This document shows positions 51,311 through 61,517 of a stretch of DNA of 64,000 nucleotides, in pieces (within the stretch, counting starts at the first letter, position 1; every line of letters begins with the position of its first letter). The notes under the pieces were generated by a model. It ran no database searches. It worked only from the letters and a program-made list of their open reading frames with translations, and was not told the DNA's origin. The translations under genes were made by a program, and so were the position numbers. The stretch lies in NCBI RefSeq assembly GCF_019649055.1, contig NW_026570315.1, positions 186,001-250,000 of the forward strand. Reading direction: 5' to 3'. The DNA comes from Paramacrobiotus metropolitanus. Its lineage: Eukaryota > Tardigrada > Eutardigrada > Parachela > Macrobiotidae.

Positions 51311-54300
51311 TTAGCTGTAGACCTTTGGACCGCATGACACGAACTTTACGATATGGCTCTCGCCGGCTTGCAGCTGGTCGTCCCAGTCACCCAGGATGCT
51401 CCCCGTTTCCGGCAACCAGTCCCCGGGGCGGTGGAGGAATACGACAGAGTCGGTGTCATAGTACATGAGCCAGTCGTCCAACTTTTCCATTAGGGCCAGC
51501 AACACGAGGCGGGCGTGGGCTGTCGTAAACGCGGCCACCGCAACGTTGGTTGCGTTGCTGTCTTCATTGTAGTCGTCACCTTGACGGTAGGTTACCATAC
51601 GACAGGCGTCGTTTATCGCAAATACGTCCAGGATTTCGACCGCTCAGGAACGAATCAAGTCCACATAATCTTTTACCTTGTAGATAAACTTCGTCTTTGA
51701 CATGTCGTCCCGTTGACACTGCTTGCCCCACAAACAATTAAGACAGTTCTTTGCCACATTACGCCTGCCGGCATCGTAAATCATGGCCTCAGGATCAAGA
51801 TCAATGCCTTCCCGCTCTTTGACCTGACGAGTGAAGTCGTCCTTATGCTGCTGCGTCTTGCACCAACTTGGCCAGCCGCTGGCCTCCATCTTGACTTTAA
51901 GAAATTTGTTCATGTAGGCTGCATACACGCCGGCCTCCATTTTCTCCCAGTGCCATACTTCTTACACCGTCTGTACAGTATAACCGCGGTCGAGAGCGTA
52001 GTGCAGTTCGGGGGTGGTCCAGACAACTTCAAGACAGTGTTCGGCATCCGAGTGACGTCAAAATTGTTTGCTTTGCGTCTCGGCGCAGGTGCGACACAAT
52101 GCGAAGACAAGTTTCTTGTTAATAGTCAGGGGCAGCACAGGATACCGACACTTTGAGGGCGGCAGCACTTTACAGTTCACCAGACCGGTGTATTCCTTGA
52201 CATCTTTAAAATTTGAAAGGATGATTTCTGGGTGTCCGCTGAGGTACGGCTTTGTCTTGTTAACGAAAGGATACAGATTGACGACGTCATAGTGGAGAAT
52301 TTTTTCGCCGGGCTGTACTTCGTAGAACAGCGGCTGGCGTTAGTGCGGCCCCTTTAAATGCTTCTCGCGGGTTGAGCGGCTCACGGAGGTTTTGTGAGGA
52401 TAGGAAGGTGGCGATTTGTGTCTCCTGGCGCTCTTTCAACCACTGGCGTTCCCACATTGTAATTACAGTGTAATTTTTGTCCTCCAGGTAGCGCACACGA
52501 TCCACATACTCTTCGTACACTTTGCGCATAAGCTTTCGAGAGAATGGTGATCGATCTTCGGGTTCGGTGCACTCTGGGTGGCCGTGGAACACGCACCAGT
52601 TATACTCGTACACTGTACGAGTAGTGGTATCCAGACCGTCAACAAAGTACGGGCGGATCTTCACTTCTTTACCGTTCCTGCCATGCTGAATACGTCCGTT
52701 GGCGGCACGGTTCAATACCTCTAACCTTTGCGTGGCTTGTGTACTGGTGCGCCGGTTGCGATGCGGGCCGTGGGCGGACAGTACAGCTATCTTTTCGGGT
52801 TCCAGGTGATACGTACGGTAATAGCAATTACAGGCCGACGACATGGTGATACTATCCAGCGGGTTGAGACTCGTGAGAGCGGTGAGATCCTGTACGAACT
52901 TGAGTGCACACAGTCGGAGTACGGTGACGTCATTGGAACAGTACGACATGATCTCGGCCTGAAAGTTAAAACTGCCGTTGGCGGCTTCTTTGGCTTCGGC
53001 GTGCCATTTGAGGAATTCTTGCTTGTCTTTCTGTTTCATACCGTCGAACATGTACATTTCCGGCTCAGGCCAAGGCAGGATCATGTCCCAATTATCTGGA
53101 TGGTTCAAATTGTGCGGGAACTCGCCCTTCTTTACGGCAACGTCAAGCCCGACCGCCTTGAGTAGACTGCTGAGACGCATAGGCAGAAAGTTTAGAGTGT
53201 CGCGAGCGGTCATGTTCAGTGAACGGTACCGGAGTTGCAGCAGCTGATTTCCCCGCTTGATGACCTCGACACCTCGCAGCTTGTTGTCCAAAAGATGCTT
53301 GAGAACAAAGTGGCCGTCATAACCTCGAAAATTATGCGCGATAATGGTGTGGTTACGATGTTGTTCCGAAAACAGCCATTCACCGACCGGCGGCCAACAT
53401 CCAAAGTCATCGGCTGTCCGTCGGCCGGGAAACGAAACTCAGTTCCATCCGCATATTGGGCAACTACGCATGCTGGAGTGTGACCGTTAACCGGATCGTT
53501 GAACGTCTCATAGTCGAAGAAGATGTATTGCGTTTCCGGTTTAGGTCGGTCAGGTGATGGAGGCAACGGCTTTGGAAACGTTTTCAAAAAACATTTGTGC
53601 GTGGCTTGTTGAGCTCATTCCTGGCATACGGTACAGTACATTTCACCGCACTGATGTTTGGCATCCTTGCGAAATAAGAGGCTTACAAACTGTTTGCAGT
53701 CGGCGCAGTAGAATAGCTGTTTACAGAAGGTCTTTCCGTTGCGGCGGTTTGCTTTGTGAATATCAAAGCACGCTTGTTATTGAAGCAACGACGGCAGTAA
53801 TCACACTGAATACGGGCACCAGGAACACAGAAATTTGCAGGGCGGTAGCAGTATCGAGACTTGGCACCACAGTGATGTCGCTCTTTGCTGCTGTACGGTA
53901 AGTCGCAGTCGCCGCAATAGTAAGAGGAATTAAAGATACCATTAACTGTAGTTACCAAATCAAAATGGCTATTTTCCAGCAGCACATAAATTTCCTGCAT
54001 CTGCGGCTCCTTCTTTTCCGGCACACGAGCAATGACCACGTTACCATGATCGGCGGAGATAACTTTAATTTGGTAATCCGAAAAGCATTCTTCTTGTATG
54101 GTAGCTAAGTCATCCAGATCGCAGGGGCGTCCGGTGGGTAAGTCACACAACTGAACGATTTTTTTGGCGTGAGAAGTCAGCTTTGGCACACCGTCTTTGC
54201 TGTATAAGTGCTTCCACTTGCTCTTGTACTGATCTTGTACGTCATGCGTCACTCGATATTTTCCAAGGTACAGCGCCGCCGGTAAGCAAAGATTATCTTC

Positions 54301-56141
54301 AGCACGTACGGTAACGATCGACTTACAGAACCGCTTTGCGTCTCTTGCAATGTGTCGGTGTTTTCTTTTCCATGATCCACCGCTAGGCATAATAGTACGG
54401 AAGATACGAATGGTAAACGTGTCATCTAGAACAGTGCGTCCCGAGTTGGTCTAGGTGAAGGCAGCGATGAGGTCCGCCACGTTAAAGTCCGACAGTCTAC
54501 GCATCGACAGATAAATTGGGTGGTCTAGCGTTTGGCAAGCGATGGACGCATTGATGCGGTCAGAGGGGTCAAAGGTTTCCAGACACAGCTTTAGCACCGC
54601 CTCCAGGATCAGTGGCATGAGCAGCACAGTTTCTTCTTTGGAAAAGATACGGGGCAGAGAAGCAAACCGTATACGGTACTCGTACTCGCCGCTGTTGAAT
54701 TTCTTAAAGCTCAGCTCCTTAACTTTCTGAAGACTGAACAAGCTCGCGAAGTCCGGTAAGTCTGTAATATTGTCGATAGTCTACAAATTTCTCTGTTTTA
54801 ATTTTCGTAATTATTAATTTTATTAATTATCATTATTAAGAAATAAATATTGAAACTAAGCAATAAACAAGATGAGAGTATTAATAAATTAGATTATAAG
54901 TAGCGAGTACTCAAATTAACGTTTAAGAAATTGATTATTACTGAGGAATAGCTTGTAGTTAATAACCAGTAACACATATTGTTTTTTTGCAAAAATAATA
55001 GCAATCCTGACGTCAGCTTAGTGATAAGTTTTAGTTATTGCTTATGACTCACCAATGGCTTGGGCGCGATTTGATTTTTTTCTACTGGCTCGTCAACATC
55101 CATGTCTTCGATTGCCTGAAGGGAGTTATTTTATATAGTTTATTTGTTTACTTTGCTTGGATAATAAAGACTTACCGCGATCCTGCCGTCCAGCGCATTC
55201 CGGTTTTCTGAACCGCCATGCTGACTGGGTAAGTCCTGCAAAACGTTTAACTTTTTTAAAATTGTTTGCTTTATTATACGGTAGCCGTTGTTTAACGTAG
55301 CGTTATGTGCTATCTTTCTTGCTATTTAGAAAAACAAGTCATGGTTATTGTTTGTTTAGCTTAGACAAACAGAGTAAGACAAGTTTAATGGAATGACAGT
55401 ACTGTGATATCTATCTTACTGATCAGAAAAACAAGTACTTGCTGTTGTATTTTTAGCTTAGACAGACAGGGTAAGGCAAGTTTGATAAAATAACAGTTAT
55501 GTGATATCTATCTTAATGATCAGAAAAACAAGTACTGGCTATTGTATTTTTAGCTTAGACAGACAGGGTAAGGCAAGTTTGATAAAATGACAGTACTGTG
55601 ATATCTATCTTAATGATCAGAAAAACAAGTACTTGCTATTGTATTTTTAGCTTAGACAGACAGGGTAAGGCAAGTTTGATAAAATGACAGTACTGTGATA
55701 TCTATCTTACTGATCAGAAAAACAAGTACTTGCTAAAGTATTTTTAGCTTAGACAGACCAAATAATCCACGCTCGTTAAAATCTCAGTTAGGAGTTATCA
55801 GTCATTTCGATCAAGAGAGCAAGACACACTGTTGTTTTCGTCTCAAATAAATATATAGTTCATATAATTTATAAATGTATATTAATATAATCAAAAATAT
55901 TTTGTTGTTAACAATAAAGACTATACCCATAAAATCTATTTTATCTAAAAATTTACATTTTTAGCTATAAATAATTTTAATTTTTCACTTACCCCGGCAT
56001 CCCGAAACCCCTCAGCAAAAATGCCGCGCCGTCTTCTCAGTCGGCATCGGTCAGTACGTAAGGGGGAGACTGCCACGGTCCTTCGGCAAATATAGCATCA
56101 GTATCCAGGCGGTCGTCATCCGTGATAATATAATCATCCAT
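51311..56141 (-). pseudogene. polB: Protein-primed type family-B DNA polymerase with spliced 5' exons
   Basis: Three small exons precede the main one: 56,141-55,993 (from ATG, donor GTAAGT; contains one frameshift), 55,235-55,176 (20 codons, tttgcag / GTAAGT) and 55,115-55,053 (21 codons, ccttcag / GTGAGT), then the main exon from 54,780 (aatttgtag). All junctions are in phase 0. The main exon encodes an N-terminal domain with Cys/His pairs (YYCGDCDLPY, CDYCRRC), exonuclease motifs (FDYET about 53,510; NFRGYDGHF in a shifted frame about 53,330; YCSNDVTVL), palm motif A YDVVNLYPF (about 52,285), motif B KNCLNCLWGK (about 51,735) and motif C YYDTDSVVF (about 51,465). Lesions: TAG at 54,453, frameshifts near 53,640, 53,340 and 52,330, TAA near 51,960, TGA near 51,645 and TAA near 51,313, where the gene ends short. 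Its role would be replication of the element. Confidence 0.85.
55330..55765. repeat. 97-bp tandem repeat inside polymerase intron 1
   Basis: Units start at 55,330, 55,427, 55,524, 55,621 and 55,718 (the last is partial), each beginning aaaaacaagt and containing agcttagacagacagggtaa and gatatctatctta. The spacing is constant at 97 bp and units differ by few bases, so the array is young or homogenised. It lies between exon 1 and exon 2 of the polymerase gene. Confidence 0.85.
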
Positions 56142-56411
56142 GGTAAAAGTGTTTTGCACTTGCAAAAAGTTGAACTGAATGTGCAATACAGTGACGCAGG
56201 GTTTTTTAAAAACTTTCAGCGCCAGGATGCACTGGCGTTGTCGACTGATTGGCTACTGATAATGATCGCCTCGCCTTTTATTACTGCTCGCCGCTGGTGA
56301 TGTCTGGCAACATGTTTAAACATGCCTTTGGTTGCACTTTGACCCCCGCCCACATTTCCCCTTTCTTTTATTGATTGATTTTTGATGTTCTATTCGAAAA
56401 CAGTACACAAT
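56142..56411 (-). promoter_or_regulatory. Probable polymerase promoter / IAP 3' end
   Basis: Between the IAP stop (56,412) and the polymerase start (56,141) lie, on the minus strand, an AATAAA signal (plus-strand tttatt at 56,367-56,372) that could end the IAP transcript and a GC-box-like GGGCGGGGGTC (about 56,340-56,350). This layout fits a separate promoter for the polymerase transcript. It is inferred from position and motifs only. Confidence 0.45.
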
Positions 56412-57239
56412 CTAGCAGAGAAACAACGAGTAGCGTTCAGTAACATTAGCGCGGCAGACAGGACAGTGATACAAACGATTCGAACAGAGTTTACAGCACA
56501 CAGCATGACCACATGGTCGAAACAGTACTCTAACATCAGCATCATAACATACTTTACGCTGCAGTTTATTAACATCTGTTTGCTCTTCGTACTTCTTTGA
56601 CGCTTCGCTCGAGAGACGTTCGGATTCGCAATGGAATTTTTTAACAGTTTCGATGATAAAATTCTCGCCCTTGTGCTTTCTTACGTAAGCACAGTCTGGG
56701 GCATGGCGGGCGTGCTCTTCCCAAGGCGTATCGTTAGGCACCCAGTCTTCAATTTGTAGTCCACACTGAAAACATTCCGTACGGTCCTTTGTTCCTGTGA
56801 AGAAAAATCCGGCCAAAGCCAACTCCCGTGGGTGTTGATTCTTTGTTCAGCCGGCAAATGTAGCGCAACGTTTTTCCATATTTGCCATGCGCGGTGTGCG
56901 TAGGCTAGCACTAGGGGAAAGGCCAACCACGTCCTGGCCCTTATTAATCGGACAGTTGGGCGCCTCGCGTTTATGTTGATTGGGCAGAAATTCATCTCCA
57001 GGCCAGTCTCGTGCGCCCCATGTACAGAAAGCACAACGGACTTCATCAGGATAAGTACAGTAGCACAGGCCAGCAACAACTAGTTCCGCAGCGGGCATCA
57101 ACGGCCACGGCCAGTTGGCAAACGTGAGTAAACGATTGTGTGCATAACGCATATCCATTGTAGCCAGACTGAATAGTTTTCTAAACTGCGCGCGCTTAAG
57201 CAAGTTTGACTTCGCCAGTTGGCGTTGGCGATGACTCAT
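56412..57239 (-). pseudogene. iap: Inhibitor-of-apoptosis protein: BIR-BIR-RING, interrupted
   Basis: The frame from ATG 57,239 encodes a first BIR (NRLLTFANWPW ... CAFCTWGARDW ... H-x6-C; the C-x2-C-x16-H-x6-C zinc ligands are all present). A TGA at 56,849-56,847 then interrupts the beginning of a second BIR, which continues in the same frame (LAGFFFTGTKDRTECFQCGL ... HARHAPDC) and is followed by a C-terminal RING finger (CYDADVRVLFRPCGHAVCC ... CPVC). This is the baculovirus/insect IAP plan; such proteins bind caspases or act as ubiquitin ligases to delay cell death. The TGA stands where BIR domains normally have the conserved Trp. The start overlaps the upstream membrane peptide gene by 44 bp. 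IAP-type cargo genes are known in Polinton/adintovirus-like elements. Confidence 0.85.
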
Positions 57240-57414
57240 CGCTTATCATTACGTCAATGGCGTCCTTAGTAATTCTGGCTAACTCACTTATTCGTGTTGT
57301 GTTGTGTTTGACCACATGGCCGCATATTTCCAAAATATTATATACTAAAAGCAAGATTGTCATCAAAATTCCAAAAACAACCGATATTATTTGCTTGAGT
57401 GCAGGTTTATCCAT
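57196..57414 (-). CDS. Small single-pass membrane protein
   Basis: 72 codons from ATG. Residues about 8-28 form one hydrophobic helix (QIISVVFGILMTILLLVYNI), followed by a polar tail. It lies between protease and IAP and overlaps the IAP start. Small membrane peptides are usual in this class of element, but I cannot assign a family. Confidence 0.5.
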   Translation of the reverse strand: MDKPALKQIISVVFGILMTILLLVYNILEICGHVVKHNTTRISELARITKDAIDVMISDESSPTPTGEVKLA

Positions 57415-57528
57415 ATTTCAATAGTGATTTTATAAAATTATGGTCGCGTAATTAGTGCTTATGCGGAAAAACTTGTTTATAAATTTGCAAACGTACCGGT
57501 CGTTTATTCCTTTATCTCTTGTAAAGGC

Positions 57529-57906
57529 TTACATTACATCTCTGTACGAGTATCCATAACAGCGCAGTAATACATAAAACATACAATATTGGCCGCACAC
57601 TGTACTATCATTGTTTTGGCGGGTAGTATTCGACATTACTATGTAATCTGTTCCCATCCACCGAGCAATATCTGTAGAGTACGTTCCGGGATTTTGTCCG
57701 TACAAATTAAAAGCTTCCAGACTGTTTGCACTGACACAATAAAATGCCACCCAGTGCTCTCCTGGACTTCCTGATTTTTGCGTATTTACTACGTATGCTC
57801 GCGGGTATTGTTTTTCTGGTATAGTGTCACTGGAGAAGACACCGACAAAAATATTTTGAATTTTGGGATCATTATTTAAAGCCTTTTCAATCTCAAAATT
57901 ATTCAT
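57529..57906 (-). pseudogene. pro: Adenain-like cysteine protease, shortened by a stop
   Basis: Starts at ATG 57,906, overlapping the MCP stop as ATGA. The catalytic His block is GEHWVAFYC and the Cys block is STVCGQYCMFYVLLRC. The residue between them, normally Asp/Glu in F-D-x-Y-G, is Asn here (AFNLYGQNP). The frame ends with TAA after 125 codons, but beyond the stop, in the same frame, the sequence resembles the usual family C-terminus (a basic N-D-x-x-V-x-x-F pattern to about 57,470), so the stop is probably a lesion. The role is maturation cleavage of virion proteins. Confidence 0.8.
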
Positions 57907-59252
57907 GGCGCAAAGTCAAAAATTACTTGTCTATTATTATTAATTTCAATAATATTGTCGTAAGCAAGCATTGAAATACATACAGCAGCTTCTGTAAATG
58001 GTTTGGCAAAACGCATGCTAATATTTAAATTACCCTGGCGAATCAGGGATAATGCGCCGCGACCTGTATGCCCTCTTGTAAAGTCAAAACCATAAATACA
58101 AAATCCACTTAAATTATAATCAGATGTATCAAACGGTAACTCAACGAAGCCTTCGTGAAGTCGCTTCAGGGTATCAAAAAGACCTTCGTACGGCTCTAAA
58201 CTTGCACCGTTTTCAAAATCCATATTATATCCGCGTGTTGGAAATATCTGCCCGTCGATTTCTGCATGCAAATAAACCAAACTAAAATGATTAAAGGCAT
58301 ATGGCGTCGAAGTATATTCCCTATTGAATGCCCTGCTTGGCACCATGGCAAAAAACATGACGTTGGGTAACTGACCGATAACAAGATTGGGCCAAACATG
58401 TTGCTGTTGGCCGGCGAACAACGTGGTTTGTCGCATGGCAACACGCTCAACGTGGTATTTTGCATTTGTAGAAACTAACTGCTTAGTCATAGCCCCTAAA
58501 AAATCGGGTGACGGCTCGTACTTTCTAATTTTTAAACGAGGGTTTTTGATAATAACAGGTTTCGGTTTTGATAAATCACTATCCGTCAAAAACTCTATGG
58601 TATTTTTATTGCTTACTAATTTAATTCTCAACTCGACACCCAGTATCAGCGGTTTGGCCTGTTGAAACAAATCACAATGCAGCTTTCCAAATAATTGCAA
58701 TGGATGGCAAGCCCGTAGCCACGTTCGTCTTAGTTCTGCTCCTTTGCTAAAAAAGATCTTTTCATTGTTAACTTTGGCTTCGTAATATGGATCTTGCTTC
58801 CACATTAATGCATCCATGGCAAAACCAGACAGCTGTAATTGTGAAGCCTGCGCTTGCTTAGTGTGGCCTAAAAGATTTTCAATGTACCCCCGCATGTGGT
58901 ACATGGAGCTGCTGTCAGAAATATTGCGACCGCCCAGAGTTACAATTACCTGCTCAAATAAACTATTCAAAATATTATTTACGGTTGTCAAGAAGGCATC
59001 ATCCGTGGGAGTATCCCCTTTAGAATCAGTAACATACAGATCGCAAGAAAACCGAACATCTGCCAAACTAATAAGTTCAGTTTGACAGGGAGCAATAGTA
59101 TAAACGTAATTATTAGATGTGTCCGACGGGGCTTGTGTTGGCCCGATATCATGATCACGCGTATTCCACCTTTCGGTAAGAGTCGCCGAAAGATAAAATA
59201 AATGGCTCTCTAGCAGCATAGAAGGTTTTGAACCGATTTCAATAGTTGCCAT
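57903..59252 (-). CDS. mcp: Major capsid protein (double jelly roll)
   Basis: 449 codons, intact from ATG at 59,252 (overlapping the core peptide stop as TAATG) to TGA at 57,903. Recognisable blocks of Polinton MCPs are NNILNSLFEQVIVTLGGRNI near residue 95, the MYHMRGYIENLLGH block, HPLQLFGKLHCDLFQQAKPL near residue 190 and LGVELRIKLVSNKN. The length and features fit the hexon-like double jelly-roll proteins of Polintons and adintoviruses. Its intact state contrasts with neighbouring genes. Confidence 0.85.
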   Translation of the reverse strand: MATIEIGSKPSMLLESHLFYLSATLTERWNTRDHDIGPTQAPSDTSNNYVYTIAPCQTELISLADVRFSCDLYVTDSKGDTPTDDAFLTTVNNILNSLFEQVIVTLGGRNISDSSSMYHMRGYIENLLGHTKQAQASQLQLSGFAMDALMWKQDPYYEAKVNNEKIFFSKGAELRRTWLRACHPLQLFGKLHCDLFQQAKPLILGVELRIKLVSNKNTIEFLTDSDLSKPKPVIIKNPRLKIRKYEPSPDFLGAMTKQLVSTNAKYHVERVAMRQTTLFAGQQQHVWPNLVIGQLPNVMFFAMVPSRAFNREYTSTPYAFNHFSLVYLHAEIDGQIFPTRGYNMDFENGASLEPYEGLFDTLKRLHEGFVELPFDTSDYNLSGFCIYGFDFTRGHTGRGALSLIRQGNLNISMRFAKPFTEAAVCISMLAYDNIIEINNNRQVIFDFAP

Positions 59253-59623
59253 TAGAGTTTGACTTTAATTGCGTCAATTGCTAATTGCCGCTTTGTATGG
59301 ACTACTTTGCGTCGTTTTCGACCCTTAATACCCGCTCCCTGCTGTTGTTTCAGCTTGTCACTAACATGCTCAACGGCTTTGTCAATCGCCGACTCTACAG
59401 CTTTATGTGCCATATTTTTCATATGCGGCTGAGCCTTTGTTATCAAATTACTTATATGGGGTGCTGCTTTGCTAAAAATTCCTTTAGCAAAACCGATAAC
59501 TTTCCCCCAAAACCCTGCACCGGTCATGGGGGCGCCGCGGTACACCGGCATACCAAAACCATGTTGTCGTCCAAATGCTTGTAAATAACGATTTTCATCA
59601 AACTCGTGCTCTTGAAGTACCAT
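59252..59623 (-). CDS. Core/minor virion peptide (adenovirus pX or pVI-like)
   Basis: 123 codons, intact. The N-terminus is short and polar; a Gly-rich amphipathic segment (GAGFWGKVIGFAKGIFSKAA) leads into Lys-rich helices and a basic C-terminus (GIKGRKRRKVVHTKR). It is placed directly before the MCP with overlapping stop/start. A membrane-active or DNA-condensing capsid interior role is inferred from composition and position. Confidence 0.65.
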   Translation of the reverse strand: MVLQEHEFDENRYLQAFGRQHGFGMPVYRGAPMTGAGFWGKVIGFAKGIFSKAAPHISNLITKAQPHMKNMAHKAVESAIDKAVEHVSDKLKQQQGAGIKGRKRRKVVHTKRQLAIDAIKVKL

Positions 59624-59699
59624 TTTTTAGCGTTTCTTGGGGCGAAAATGTAACTTAATTATCGTGGTACCAGGGTGAAACGACCATGTGAACACCTGA

Positions 59700-60450
59700 T
59701 TAGGCTGCGATGAACAGCCGCCTAAATTTATAGACTGAGACATCAGTAGTTTGCGAGCTACGGCTAAGCTGTTCAACGCATAATCGTGTATGTTGCAAAT
59801 TCCCTAAATCATCAGCGAGTTTTACTGCGATGGTCTGAAAGGTGTGCTTGTTAAGTGGCACATAATGGGGATCCTCGTAAATTAACGTAGTCTCGGTATA
59901 AGAACTGGCGACGGTAGCGACGGTACGTAGCAACGGTACCATTGCATCGCCGACAAACCCATGCTCAAAAATATCACAATAAACATGAACGATACGACTC
60001 TGCGTGCCCGGGCGTAACTGGTAAGTCAGCCCGCCGGCACCGGCATAGGCGTATTCTTGCAATAGCCCCAGCGCCCTCGTGTACTCTGATCGATGAAACG
60101 AGAGCACGGCATCGGGATTTACCACCAGTTGTGTTGAGGTTCCAGTCACGTCAATGTGTCCAAAGATGGTGTCCTTCTCACGCAGTAGAAGGTTTATTTT
60201 TAGAATTAGTTGATTCTCGTCATTGTATGAGTCTTCGTTTAGATCCCGAATGTGCATCGGTGTATTCGTGGTTTTAACAAGCACCGTCAAACCCCTTAGT
60301 AAACCTGAGACGCATTGGTGGTAAAATAATTTCGGAAAGACCGACTTCCCAGCTTCCATCCAGATCAATACATTTGGCTAGCAAAGTTGTACATTTCCCA
60401 CGTCGATTGTCGGGATAAATATTGTGAGATGCAGAAGACGGCAGTGTCAT
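59700..60450 (-). pseudogene. Penton-like minor capsid protein, frameshifted
   Basis: The natural start is ATG at 60,450, overlapping the integrase stop as ATGA; the first 45 codons read LPSSASHNIYPDNRRGKCT and SWEVGLSEIILPP, the typical opening of Polinton penton-like proteins. A one-base shift near 60,330-60,290 moves the rest into another frame that is open to 59,700, with IVHVYCDIFEHGFVGDAMVP and DPHYVPLNKHTFQTIAVKLA, the equally typical C-terminal blocks of the single jelly-roll penton-like protein. Both halves are well preserved apart from the shift. Confidence 0.8.
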
Positions 60451-61517
60451 ATAAAAGCTCGTTCTAAGTCTTCTGTGTTATCCCAAGAGTCATATGCGGG
60501 CTCATAGCCATACCAACGTATCAGGCACTGTTGTTTTCTCTTGTAAGTTCTCTGCCTTAATATGCGCGAGATACGATGATAAGGACGCTCGGTCATTATA
60601 AATTTTGACAATTCGCTGGCATAAAAATCCCCATCAACTTTCTCGCCGCCCAAGTCCTCTAATGCATAAATATAATGATTTTGCCGTTTTTTAACATGCA
60701 CAACTTTAAAGATTTCTTCTGTGTATTTTGTTTCGTATCCCTTTTCAAACGTTTGCTTGCGCTTGGCAATGCGAACATGATCGCCAACTTCAAACACTGG
60801 TTTTTTAGCTTGCGGTTCCTCTACCATATCTTGGCGTATGATACGCGCTTCATCCACAGCTACCTGACTGGGTGCAAATCCGGTGCTAGAGTGAATCGAA
60901 TTATTATATGATTTTAAAATATCAGGTAAGACGTCAATATACTTGTATATATTGTTCTCTGTCATGTACACCTATAGACGTTCCTTAATTGTTCTGTTAA
61001 GTCGCTCAACCATAGCACATTTTACATCATCATTTTTTGTTGTAAAAAATGTGATATTGTGGTCACTAAAAAATTTCCGCAACTGATTAATAACAAATTC
61101 TTTACCGTCGTCTCTCTGACATCGCAATGGTCTATCAAATTCTTTATAAATATTGCACAGGGCACGGATAATTTCTTCAGGTTTCTTAGACTTAACCGGT
61201 TCAGCCCAGCCGTAGCGGGAAAAACAATCTATGTATGTTAGTAAATACTTTACACTATTATTGTCGCTTGCAAATTTCTGCATATCTGCCAAGTCAATTT
61301 GATGCTGATCACCGATATTAAATGTTACAATTTTATGCCGCTTAAATTTGGATCTGAATGGCTTATGCTGCGTATACGCATCTTTACTTTGTACATATTC
61401 TTCAACCTGTTGACGGGAAAATCCATAATTTTGCGCCTTATTTTATAAACGTTTGACGCCCCCTAGACTGCCGGGATTAGATGCATCTAAATAAATTTCA
61501 TTCAGTGTTGCCATCAT
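60447..61517 (-). pseudogene. int: Retroviral-type integrase with C-terminal chromodomain, two stops
   Basis: From ATG 61,517 the frame encodes the standard Polinton N-terminus (LNEIYLDASNPGSLGGVKRL), a TAA (61,445-61,443), then the core: catalytic Asp in HQIDLADMQ, second Asp in CQRDDGKEF, Glu in VKCAMVERLNRTIKERL. A TAG (60,974-60,972) follows, and the same frame continues through YIDVLPDILKSYNNSIHSST to a GxHVRI beta segment and a chromodomain (YHRISRILRQRTYKRKQQCL ... WYGYEPAYDSW). All three parts are in one frame, so only two nonsense changes separate it from an open gene. Its role is insertion of element DNA; the chromodomain may direct it to histone marks. Confidence 0.85.

Noticed and set aside
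51196-51468. Small Arg/Pro-rich plus-strand ORF over the 27-bp repeats
   Set aside because: It simply reads through the tandem repeats and the antisense of polymerase motif C.
55330-55765. CRISPR-like array
   Set aside because: The 97-bp units are contiguous tandem copies with no unique spacers, in a eukaryotic element intron.
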